From Nitrospirae bacterium RIFCSPHIGHO2_01_FULL_66_17 (lineage in GTDB: Bacteria > Nitrospirota > Nitrospiria > 2-01-FULL-66-17), in contig MHEO01000069.1 in the NCBI GenBank assembly GCA_001803875.1, positions 1,623-19,799 of the forward strand: 18,177 nucleotides of DNA. Direction: 5' to 3'. Both the position numbers and the translations under genes were made by a program. Below the pieces are notes generated by a model. It saw only the letters and a program-made list of their open reading frames with translations. It was not told where the DNA came from and ran no database searches. Shown here piece after piece: positions 6,835-13,674 of the stretch (positions are counted from its first letter, which is position 1; each line of letters opens with the position of its first letter).

Positions 6835-7578
6835 TCAGGCTCCGGGGGCGTGCGGCCCCCGGAGCTGGACGGGCGGGCCGCGGCGGCGGGTTTTCAGGTT
6901 GAGCATCTCGACGAACACCGAGAACGCCATCGCGAAGTAGATGTACCCCTTCGGGATGTGCATCCCGAGGCCGTCGCCGATGAGCGCCAGCCCGATCAGC
7001 AGCAGAAAGCTCAGCGCCAGCATCTTGATGGTGGGGTGGCGGTCGATGAAGCGGCTCACGGCGCCGGCGGACACCATCATGAAGAGCACCGCGATCACGA
7101 CCGCCGCGACCATCACCGGAAGCTGGTTCGCCATGCCGATCGCGGTGATGATCGAGTCGAGGGAAAAGACGATGTCCAGGAGCAGGATCTGCCCGATCAC
7201 GCTCCCGAACGTCGCCGCGGCGCGCGCGGCGGCGACGTTCTCTTCGCCCTCCAGCTTGTCGTGGATTTCCACCGTGCTCTTCCCGAGCAGGAACAACCCG
7301 CCCGCGATCAGGATGAGATCCCGCCCCGAGATCTCCTGACCGAGCACCGCAAACCACGGCGCGGTGAGCCGCATCAGCCACACCAGCGAGAACAGCAGCG
7401 CCACGCGCGTGAACATCGCCAGGCCGAGGCCGATCGTCCGGGCCCGCGCCCGCTGCGCGGCGGGCAGCTTGTCCGCCAGGATCGAGATGAAAATGATGTT
7501 GTCGATGCCGAGGACGATTTCGAGCGCGGTCAGCGTAATGAGCGCGATCCACGCTTGGGGGTCGAGTAGCCAATCCAT
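6835..7578 (-). CDS. TerC-family integral membrane protein
   Basis: A 247-residue polytopic membrane protein of the TerC family (known members include Mn2+ exporters of the Alx/MeeF type and tellurite-resistance TerC). The family motifs EIVLGIDNIIFISILA (about 20-35) and LLLDIVFSLDSIITAIGM with conserved acidic residues inside the membrane are clear. A charged cytoplasmic segment (KSTVEIHDKLEGEE) lies between helices, and the conserved IPKGYIYFAMAFSVFVEMLN is at the C-terminus. ATG at 7578 is preceded by AGGAGGAG with a 6-nt spacer. Manganese or other metal efflux is the most likely role, but the ion is not shown by sequence. No ter operon partners are nearby. Confidence 0.92.
   Translation of the reverse strand: MDWLLDPQAWIALITLTALEIVLGIDNIIFISILADKLPAAQRARARTIGLGLAMFTRVALLFSLVWLMRLTAPWFAVLGQEISGRDLILIAGGLFLLGKSTVEIHDKLEGEENVAAARAAATFGSVIGQILLLDIVFSLDSIITAIGMANQLPVMVAAVVIAVLFMMVSAGAVSRFIDRHPTIKMLALSFLLLIGLALIGDGLGMHIPKGYIYFAMAFSVFVEMLNLKTRRRGPPVQLRGPHAPGA
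6839..6865. terminator. Strong 11-bp hairpin at the terC-like 3' end (possible terminator)
   Basis: GCTCCGGGGGC (6839-6849) and GCCCCCGGAGC (6855-6865) pair perfectly around GTGCG. The hairpin lies inside the last codons of the terC-like gene and 41 bp past the convergent lipoprotein stop. There is no U-tract on either strand, so it may only slow or block converging transcription rather than terminate it intrinsically. Confidence 0.35.
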
Positions 7579-7837
7579 GCCTTACTCCTCCTCAGGATCT
7601 ATGATGGGCGTTTGCAGCACCTCGCAGGCCTAGCGAAGGACCGGGACATTCTGCAGGTCTTCCAGTCTGAGGGATTGTCAACGGTCCACCGCGCAGCATG
7701 ACCCCCCCCAGGCGAACCTACCATGGCTGGACCCACGACGGGGTGAGCACCTACGGCGAGCTCCGTGTCCTGAAATCGGAGACCAGGCTTGACGAGCGTT
7801 GGCTGCGCTCAGGCAACCATGAGAACATAGAAAGGGG
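7579..7837. other. 259-bp intergenic region upstream of the terC-like gene
   Basis: This gap should contain the terC-like promoter on the minus strand. A perfect TTGACA (plus-strand TGTCAA at 7676-7681) is present, but no good -10 hexamer follows at 16-18 bp. A plus-strand open frame from ATG 7698 to TAA 7840 (47 codons, GC-rich third positions) overlaps the dcd stop codon. I could not recognise it and no ribosome site supports it, so I do not call it a gene. It could be a relic. Confidence 0.3.
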
Positions 7838-8998
7838 TTAAAAGGGCTTGAACTGTTTGCTCAAGCATAAACCCTGGGCCTGATATGATGACCCAATGGC
7901 CTTCCCATAAATCTTATCAGGCGTGCTCAAGAGCGGTTCATACATCAGGCGCCCGACGACCTGGCCGTCTTCCAACACGAACGGAACCTCATGCGACCGG
8001 ACTTCAAGGACAGCTCGCGTTCCCTTGATGTCGTCATCGCCATAGCCGAATCCGGGATCGAAAAAACCAGCATAGTGAATTCTGAATTCCCCCACAGACG
8101 GATCATAGGCCACCATCTCTGCCGCGAATTGTGGCGGAACCCGAACCTTTTCTTTCGAAATCAGTATATAAAAGTCATCCGGGTTGAGAATGATACTCTT
8201 TCGCTTTGCCAACACCGGCTCCCAAAAGTCAACAGGATCGTAGTAATTGACTCTACTCAGATCGATCAAAGGGGCATGTCCTCTTGCCCTGTATCCCACA
8301 ATCTCGGACCCAAACCCCTGCAGGTCGATCGATATACGGAGGCCTTGTGAAATCGCCGGTTCGAGCGGGGAACCGTCTTTGGCAAAAACCAGGGTCTCTT
8401 CATCGTGAAGTTTGTCCAGTTTGCTGTCTGATGTGAGCGGGGGGCGCGTACCTTGAATAAAACGAAGTTGATTGAGCTTCGTCCCCTCCTTTACGAGAAC
8501 GCTGAATGTTCTCGGTATCACCTCGACATACAGCTTGCCCTTGTATCCGGCTTTGACACGCTCGAACTCCGTACCGCAGTCGGTAATTAATCTCGTAAAA
8601 ATGTCCAAGCGGCCGGTCGTGCTCTTCGGGTTTGCCTTCGCTGAGAGATGGGGAGGGAGAAAGAGTTCCTCGGCGAGCGGGATGATATACACACATCCTT
8701 TTTCCAGAACGGACGGACTTGACAGGTCAAGTTCGTGCATGAAGAACTCGTCAACCTTTCGGCTCACTGCGGACGTTTCGCCAGGCAAAAAACTTGCCCG
8801 AACACGATACCCGACAGGTCCGAGCCTGAGATCAAGGCTGGCTGGTTGAATTTGATCATCCGCAACTGGAGAAGCGGCGGAAATCAATCCGTTCTGGATA
8901 AGCTCGTAAATGTTTTGGGACGGCAGCACTCCTCTCGTCGATACAGAGTTCGCCGTCTGACCCAGTTCTGGGAAAAGACTCTCTTTATTTGCACCCAT
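7838..8998 (-). CDS. Two-domain 2'-deoxycytidine 5'-triphosphate deaminase (DCD family)
   Basis: This 386-residue protein fits the long bacterial dCTP deaminase family (PF06559 type), which deaminates dCTP to dUTP and feeds dTTP synthesis. The hallmark DQIQPASLDLRLG is at residues 48-60 and YRVRASFLPG at 64-73. CVYIIPLAEEL (102-112) is followed by the nucleotide-binding ANPKSTTGRLDIFTRLITD (122-140). A second related half carries HYAGFFDPGFGYGD and TRAVLEVRSHEVPFVLEDGQ. ATG at 8998 has GAGG about 8 nt upstream. Residues 1-22 precede the conserved start and look like a variable extension. The gene is clearly lower in GC than the flanking biosynthetic genes and lies 45 bp behind the zinc-ribbon gene, suggesting a two-gene acquired unit. 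Family assignment is firm; the activity itself is inferred. Confidence 0.87.
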   Translation of the reverse strand: MGANKESLFPELGQTANSVSTRGVLPSQNIYELIQNGLISAASPVADDQIQPASLDLRLGPVGYRVRASFLPGETSAVSRKVDEFFMHELDLSSPSVLEKGCVYIIPLAEELFLPPHLSAKANPKSTTGRLDIFTRLITDCGTEFERVKAGYKGKLYVEVIPRTFSVLVKEGTKLNQLRFIQGTRPPLTSDSKLDKLHDEETLVFAKDGSPLEPAISQGLRISIDLQGFGSEIVGYRARGHAPLIDLSRVNYYDPVDFWEPVLAKRKSIILNPDDFYILISKEKVRVPPQFAAEMVAYDPSVGEFRIHYAGFFDPGFGYGDDDIKGTRAVLEVRSHEVPFVLEDGQVVGRLMYEPLLSTPDKIYGKAIGSSYQAQGLCLSKQFKPF

Positions 8999-9043
8999 AT
9001 ACTCTACCTCGAACCATCTGTAATTTAATGTGGAGTGCGCGGA

Positions 9044-9259
9044 TCAACCTTGCATCGACCTGCGTCGCTCGGCCAAGAGTTTCGCTTTCTCTGAAAGCTC
9101 AAGCTGGTAATATCGGGCATAACAATCAAGGCTACAAAATCCTCCTTTTGACTTCGCCCCACTCCCAACGCGCTGACCATCTGGAATTTTCCGTCCGCAG
9201 TACGGACAAATCATCTTTTCCCACAACTCAAGAAGATATCGTTCCTCTTCAAACTCCAT
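9044..9259 (-). CDS. Small zinc-ribbon protein (71 aa), function unknown
   Basis: This 71-residue protein has two metal-binding half-sites, CPYC (C18 and C21, followed by GRKI) and CSLDC (C42 and C46), which together would bind one Zn2+ in a treble-clef or ribbon fold. A basic helical tail follows (LSEKAKLLAERRRS). Residues 1-15 are acidic; an internal ATG at 9214 would give a 56-residue version starting just before the first Cys pair, and no strong ribosome site decides between them. It is directly upstream of the dCTP deaminase gene on the same strand, both being low in GC. It may be a DNA/RNA-binding or protein-interaction module; I do not recognise a specific family. Confidence 0.65.
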   Translation of the reverse strand: MEFEEERYLLELWEKMICPYCGRKIPDGQRVGSGAKSKGGFCSLDCYARYYQLELSEKAKLLAERRRSMQG

Positions 9260-9446
9260 TATAGTCTCGCCGCATCCATATTTTATATTTTAATGACCGC
9301 TTGACGCGATCTTCACTCGAGCAGGATGCCGACTCCCGTTCTGATCAGAGCGTCTGACCCAGCCCAACCCTCTCAGGCTATGTTTCTTATATCAACAAAT
9401 TGGGGCGGCGCACAAGAGCAGAGCCAACACTGCCATACGGCTTCGT
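9260..9446. other. Intergenic junction between the low-GC pair and dapB
   Basis: 187 bp with a sharp composition change: A/T-rich at 9281-9294 (TATTTTATATTTTA) next to the zinc-ribbon start, becoming GC-rich towards the dapB stop. It includes a 10-bp palindrome TCTGATCAGA (9340-9349). It presumably holds the promoter for the zinc-ribbon/dCTP deaminase pair, but no well-spaced -35/-10 pair could be assigned. No tRNA remnant or direct repeat marking an insertion was found by eye. Confidence 0.35.
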
Positions 9447-10274
9447 TCACTTGAGGCCGAGGACGTCCTGCATATCGTAGAGACCGGGAGATTTATCCGA
9501 GAGCCACTGCGCCGCACGCAGCGCACCGCGGGCGAACGTGTCGCGGCTGGAGGCGCGGTGGGTGATTTCCAGGCGCTCGCCCAGGCCGCCGAAGAGGACG
9601 GTGTGGTCGCCCACGATGTCGCCCGCGCGGATCGTCTGGATGCCGATCTCGCCGGCGGCGCGCGGCCCGACGTCGCCATGCCGGGCGTAGACCGCGACCT
9701 CATCCAGCCGGTGTTTGGCGGCGTCGGCCAGCGCACGGCCGAGCGCAAGCGCGGTGCCGCTCGGGGCGTCCTTCTTCTGGCGGTGGTGGGCTTCGACGAT
9801 TTCCACGTCGTACCCCGCGCCCAGCGCGCGCGCGACGTCGGCGACGACCTTGAACATCACGTTCATGCCGAGGCTCATGTTCGGCGCGAACACGATGGGA
9901 ATGCGGGACGAGGCAGAACGGATCGCCTCGACGCCTGCGGCGTCCAGGCCGGTCGTGCCGATCACCAGCGCGATCTTCGCTTCGACCGCCTGGGGCAGCA
10001 GGGCAAGCGTCGCGGCGGAGGTCGTGAAGTCGATGACGACATCGCCGGCGGACAGCGCGGCCCGGACGTCGGCGCCGATCGCCACGCCGAGCGGCCCCGC
10101 GCCCGAGGCCTCGCCCGCGTCACGGCCGAGGCTAGGGTGGCCGGCTCGCTCCACCGCCGCGCCGACCGCGAGGCCCGGCGTCTCGGTCGCGAGCGCGACC
10201 AGGCGCGCGCCCATCTTGCCGCTCGCGCCCATGATGACGACGCGGACCGGCTGAGAAGAAGAGCGGCGTGTCAC
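9447..10274 (-). CDS. dapB: 4-hydroxy-tetrahydrodipicolinate reductase DapB
   Basis: DapB reduces the dapA product to tetrahydrodipicolinate with NAD(P)H, in the cytosol. The 275-residue protein has the dinucleotide-binding GASGKMG (16-22), IGTTGL (105-110), FAPNMSLGMNVM (129-140) and the catalytic signature EAHHRQKKDAPSGTA (161-175), with the active-site His and Lys. Start is GTG at 10274, 13 bp after the dapA stop; the first ten residues are poorly conserved and the ribosome site is weak, so a slightly later start is possible. It is the last gene of the lysA-dapF-dapA-dapB run; its product is the substrate for DapL, encoded 6 kb further downstream. Confidence 0.96.
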   Translation of the reverse strand: MTRRSSSQPVRVVIMGASGKMGARLVALATETPGLAVGAAVERAGHPSLGRDAGEASGAGPLGVAIGADVRAALSAGDVVIDFTTSAATLALLPQAVEAKIALVIGTTGLDAAGVEAIRSASSRIPIVFAPNMSLGMNVMFKVVADVARALGAGYDVEIVEAHHRQKKDAPSGTALALGRALADAAKHRLDEVAVYARHGDVGPRAAGEIGIQTIRAGDIVGDHTVLFGGLGERLEITHRASSRDTFARGALRAAQWLSDKSPGLYDMQDVLGLK

Positions 10275-10287
10275 GGGACCAGCCAGG

Positions 10288-11160
10288 CTAGAGCAATCCG
10301 AAATCGGTGAGGGCCTGCTTGAGTTGGGACTTCGGCCCCTCGGACATCGCGCAGAGCGGCAGACGCAGCTCGTCCGCGCATCGGCCCATCATCCCCAAGG
10401 CGGTCTTGACCGGGATCGGGTTCGTTTCCAGGAACAGCGCATTGGTCAGCGGCTGGAGGCGGTAGTGCAGCCGGCGCGCGCGGTCCCAGTCGCCCTTGAG
10501 CGCCGCGCCCACCATCTCGGCGGTCTCGGCCGGGGCCACGTTCGCCGTCACCGAGATCACGCCCTTGCCGCCGATCGCCATGAGCGGGATCGTCAACCCG
10601 TCGTCGCCCGACAGGACGAGAAACCGCTCGTCGCACGCGGCGATGATCTCGCTCATCTGGCCGAGGGAACCGGAGGCTTCCTTCACGCCCACGATGTTGG
10701 TCATGCGGCTCAGGCGGGCGATCGTCTGGGGCGCCATGTTCACGCCGCACCGCCCCGGGATGTTGTACAGGATCAGGGGCAGGTCCACCTCGCGCGCGAT
10801 CGCCTCGAAGTGCAGGTACAACCCCTCCTGCGTCGGCTTGTTGTAGTAGGGACAGACGAGCAGCGCCCCGTCGACGCCCACGGTCTTCGCGTGCCTGGTG
10901 AGGCGGATCGCCTCGTGGGTCGCGTTGGATCCCGTGCCCGCGATCACCGGCACCCGGCGCCGGACGGTCTCGACCGTGAACGCGATCACGCGGTCGTGCT
11001 CCTCGTGCGTCAGCGTGGCGGACTCGCCGGTGCTGCCGCACGGCACGATGCCGTTGGTGCCGCGGGCGATCTGCCACTCGATCAGTTCGCCCAGCGCCTT
11101 CTCGTCGACGCGGCCGTTCTTAAACGGCGTGACGATCGCGACGTAGGATCCGGTGAACAT
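10288..11160 (-). CDS. dapA: 4-hydroxy-tetrahydrodipicolinate synthase DapA
   Basis: DapA is a class I aldolase that condenses pyruvate with aspartate semialdehyde, the entry step of the DAP/lysine branch. It has 290 residues, the normal length. The Schiff-base lysine is K160 in VGVKEASG; the catalytic-triad equivalents T44 (CGSTGE), Y106 (PYYNKP) and Y132 (LYNIPGR) are all present, as is R137. ATG at 11160 follows the dapF stop by only 4 bp, so translation is probably coupled. Feedback inhibition by lysine cannot be judged from sequence alone. Confidence 0.97.
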   Translation of the reverse strand: MFTGSYVAIVTPFKNGRVDEKALGELIEWQIARGTNGIVPCGSTGESATLTHEEHDRVIAFTVETVRRRVPVIAGTGSNATHEAIRLTRHAKTVGVDGALLVCPYYNKPTQEGLYLHFEAIAREVDLPLILYNIPGRCGVNMAPQTIARLSRMTNIVGVKEASGSLGQMSEIIAACDERFLVLSGDDGLTIPLMAIGGKGVISVTANVAPAETAEMVGAALKGDWDRARRLHYRLQPLTNALFLETNPIPVKTALGMMGRCADELRLPLCAMSEGPKSQLKQALTDFGLL

Positions 11161-11164
11161 CAGG

Positions 11165-12001
11165 TCAGTCCAGCGCCTCGGGAGACAGCGTCCCTTCGTA
11201 CACCAATCGGGCTTCCCCCGTCAACTCGACCCGGCTCACGGCGCCGCCGTCGAGTGAGAACGCCACCTTGAGCGGCCGTCCGCCGCGGGTCTTGAGCGTG
11301 ACCGGCGAACGCGCCTTGCCGAGAAGGCCCGCCAGGAGCGCCGCGGCGACCGACCCCGTGCCGCACGCGAGCGTCTCGCCCTCGACGCCCCGTTCGTACG
11401 TGCGGATCGCCAGCCGGGTCGGCCCGTCGATCTCGACGAAGTTCGCGTTGGTCCCCGCGGGCGCGAACGCCGGATGGAACCGGATAGTCCGGCCCAATCG
11501 ATGGACGTCCACCGCTTCGACATCGTCGACGAAGAGCACCGTGTGCGGGACCCCGGTGTTGAAGAAGTGCGCGTCGTACTGTTTGCCGTCGACCTCCAGC
11601 GGCACGTGCAGGCGCAGGTCCGTGGGGAGCGGCAGACGCACGGTCACGCCGGCCTTGCCGACCTCGGCATGAATGACGCCCGCAAGGGTCTCGAACGTCA
11701 GGGTCTTCGGCGCGATCTTGCGCAGAAACGCGAAGCGCGCCGCGCAGCGGCTGCCGTTGCCGCACATCTCCGCCTCGCCGCCGTCGGCGTTGTAGTAATG
11801 CCAGCGGAAGTTCGCGCGCGACGACCGTTGGATGAAGATCACCCCGTCGGAGCCGACCGACAGCCCGCGCCGGCACACCGCTCTGACGAACGACCGCATC
11901 GTCCGGCGCGGGACGAGGTCCTTCCGGTTGTCGATCACAATGAAGTCGTTCCCGCTCCCCGACATCTTGGCGAACGGGATGCGTCCGGCCGACCGTCCCA
12001 T
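11165..12001 (-). CDS. dapF: Diaminopimelate epimerase DapF
   Basis: DapF interconverts LL- and meso-diaminopimelate, supplying meso-DAP for peptidoglycan and lysine. It has 278 residues in two pseudo-symmetric halves. The catalytic cysteines are C80 in AEMCGNGSRC and C213 in LACGTGSVAA. The N-terminal KMSGSGNDFIVID (12-24) and HYYNADGGEAE (68-78) are typical. ATG at 12001 lies 2 bp after the stop of the small membrane protein and the gene ends 4 bp before dapA, indicating tight operon packing. It acts directly on the DapL product. Confidence 0.97.
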   Translation of the reverse strand: MGRSAGRIPFAKMSGSGNDFIVIDNRKDLVPRRTMRSFVRAVCRRGLSVGSDGVIFIQRSSRANFRWHYYNADGGEAEMCGNGSRCAARFAFLRKIAPKTLTFETLAGVIHAEVGKAGVTVRLPLPTDLRLHVPLEVDGKQYDAHFFNTGVPHTVLFVDDVEAVDVHRLGRTIRFHPAFAPAGTNANFVEIDGPTRLAIRTYERGVEGETLACGTGSVAAALLAGLLGKARSPVTLKTRGGRPLKVAFSLDGGAVSRVELTGEARLVYEGTLSPEALD

Positions 12002-12003
12002 CG

Positions 12004-12414
12004 TTACCGTCCCGTCCCCGCTGTCGCCTTTGGCGCGTGCTCCGCGACAAACGCCATCATCGCCTCGGCCTCGGCTGTGGTGATCCGATTGTCGGCGAGG
12101 ATTTCCTTGATCCCCTGGCTCAACCCGTAGAGCGCCTCGTCCGAGACCTCGTGCCGCGCACCCGCGTCGTAGAACGCGAGCAGAGCCATGCGGACGCGCT
12201 CCGCTTCCTCGAGCGTATACTCCGGGGGCAGGGCGCGGACGACGGCTTTCTCGATCACGAACTTCTGCCAGGTGAAAATGAAGAACCTCTTGCCCATGAA
12301 GAAGAGCAGCGCCAGGGCGAGGATGACCGCGCCCGACCCGATGATCAGCGTCAGGAAGAAGCCCCGTCCCTTGCGCGCCCGCGGCCGCGCCGCGGTGTCG
12401 ACGGCCGTCGTCAT
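12004..12414 (-). CDS. Small single-pass membrane protein between lysA and dapF
   Basis: A 136-residue protein that I do not recognise. A basic N-terminus (PRARKGRG) precedes one strong membrane helix (about residues 19-41). The remaining ~90 residues are charged and helical, with YTLEEAERVRMALLAFYDAG and a segment ending ILADNRITTAEAEAMMAFV. By the positive-inside rule the N-terminus would be cytoplasmic and the larger domain on the outer side. Its ATG (12414) overlaps the lysA TGA as ATGA, and it stops 2 bp before dapF, so it is translationally coupled to both and surely expressed. The placement suggests a cell-envelope or pathway-linked role, but function is unknown. Confidence 0.82.
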   Translation of the reverse strand: MTTAVDTAARPRARKGRGFFLTLIIGSGAVILALALLFFMGKRFFIFTWQKFVIEKAVVRALPPEYTLEEAERVRMALLAFYDAGARHEVSDEALYGLSQGIKEILADNRITTAEAEAMMAFVAEHAPKATAGTGR

Positions 12415-13673
12415 CGGGACGCCAGGAACGGCGGCACCGTCTCCCCGCGCACCAGGTCGCGGTAGGTCTCGCGCGCGCGGATCACGATGTGCCGGTTCCC
12501 CTTCACCAGCACCTCGGGGATGAACGGCCGCGAGTTGTACCGCGAGGCCATCGCGAAGCCGTACGCGCCGGCGCTCATCACCGCGAGCAGTTCCCCGGGC
12601 TCGCACGCGGGCAGCTCCCGATCCTGGGCGAGGAAATCGCCCGATTCGCAGATCGGCCCCACGACGTCGACCACCTTTGACCCGCGGGAGGTCCGGCGCA
12701 CCGGCCGGATCTCGTGGTACGCCTCGTACAGGCTGGGCCGGATGAGGTCGCTCATCCCCGCGTCGACGACCACGAAGTTCTTCGCCTCGCCTTCCTTGGT
12801 GTAGAGCACCTTCGTCACCAGGATCCCGGCGTTGCCCACCAGGACGCGCCCGGGCTCGATGATGAGGGTCAGGTCGCGCCCGCGCAGCAGCGGGAGAACG
12901 GCGGCGGCCATGTCGCGGGGGGACGGCGGCGTCTCATCCTGATAAGGGATGCCCAGGCCCCCGCCCATGTCCAGGTAGCGGATCGCGATCCCGTGCGCGC
13001 CGAGCCGGTCGACCAGTTCCAACACGCGCGCGAGCGCCTCGACGAAGGGCTGAACCTCGGTGAGCTGCGAGCCGATGTGGTGATGAACGCCGACGACCTC
13101 CACGCCGCGCAAGCCGGACGCGAGCTTGTAGTGGTCGAGCGCCGTGTCGATGTCGATGCCGAACTTGGAGTGCTTCAACCCCGTGGAAATGTACGGATGG
13201 GTCTTGGGGTCGATGTGGGGGTTGACCCGCAGCGAGATCCGCGCGCGCGTCTTGAGCCGTCGCGCGACCTCGTCGATCACGCGCAGCTCCTGGTCTGACT
13301 CCACGTTGAACAGGAGGATCTTCGCGCGGAGCGCCTCGGCGATCTCCTCGCGGGTCTTGCCCACGCCCGCGAATACGATCTTCCCCCGCGGCACGCCGGC
13401 CTTCAGCGCGCGGTAGAGTTCCCCGCCCGAGACGATGTCGGCGCCCCCGCCCAGCTTCGTGAACAGTCGCAGGATCGCGAGATTGGGATTGGCCTTGACC
13501 GCGAACGCGGTGATGTGCGGGATCGGCGCGAACGCCGTATCCACCGCCTGAAAGTGCGACGTCAGCGTGTGGTGGCTGTAGAGGTAAAAGGGCGTGCCGA
13601 CGGCCTTGGCGATCCTCGCCACCGGCACGCGCTCGCAGTACAACTCGTTTCCAACGTCGTGAAAGTCGTGCAC
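12411..13673 (-). CDS. lysA: Diaminopimelate decarboxylase LysA
   Basis: LysA is a PLP fold-III decarboxylase that converts meso-DAP to L-lysine. It has 420 residues, normal for the family. The PLP lysine is K60 in FAVKANPN; HHHIGSQ (197-203), the glycine loop MGGGLGI (236-242), EPGR (273-276) and the active-site cysteine C342 in CESGDF are all visible. Start is GTG at 13673, 1 bp after the radical SAM stop codon, giving the family-typical opening MHDFH...ELYCE. No clear ribosome site is seen, so translation probably depends on coupling to the upstream gene. Confidence 0.97.
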   Translation of the reverse strand: MHDFHDVGNELYCERVPVARIAKAVGTPFYLYSHHTLTSHFQAVDTAFAPIPHITAFAVKANPNLAILRLFTKLGGGADIVSGGELYRALKAGVPRGKIVFAGVGKTREEIAEALRAKILLFNVESDQELRVIDEVARRLKTRARISLRVNPHIDPKTHPYISTGLKHSKFGIDIDTALDHYKLASGLRGVEVVGVHHHIGSQLTEVQPFVEALARVLELVDRLGAHGIAIRYLDMGGGLGIPYQDETPPSPRDMAAAVLPLLRGRDLTLIIEPGRVLVGNAGILVTKVLYTKEGEAKNFVVVDAGMSDLIRPSLYEAYHEIRPVRRTSRGSKVVDVVGPICESGDFLAQDRELPACEPGELLAVMSAGAYGFAMASRYNSRPFIPEVLVKGNRHIVIRARETYRDLVRGETVPPFLASR

Positions 13674-13674
13674 G

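Noticed and set aside
7579..7700. Possible yybP-ykoY manganese riboswitch before the terC-like gene
   Set aside because: Such riboswitches often precede TerC-family genes, but the conserved loop sequences and pairing were not found in the leader.
7698..7840. 47-codon plus-strand open frame upstream of the terC-like gene
   Set aside because: GC-rich third positions are suggestive, but there is no ribosome site, no recognisable motif and it overlaps the dcd stop codon; kept only as a note in the gap entry.
9301..9400. tRNA remnant or attachment site next to the low-GC pair
   Set aside because: No T-arm, anticodon arm or matching direct repeat could be found by eye.
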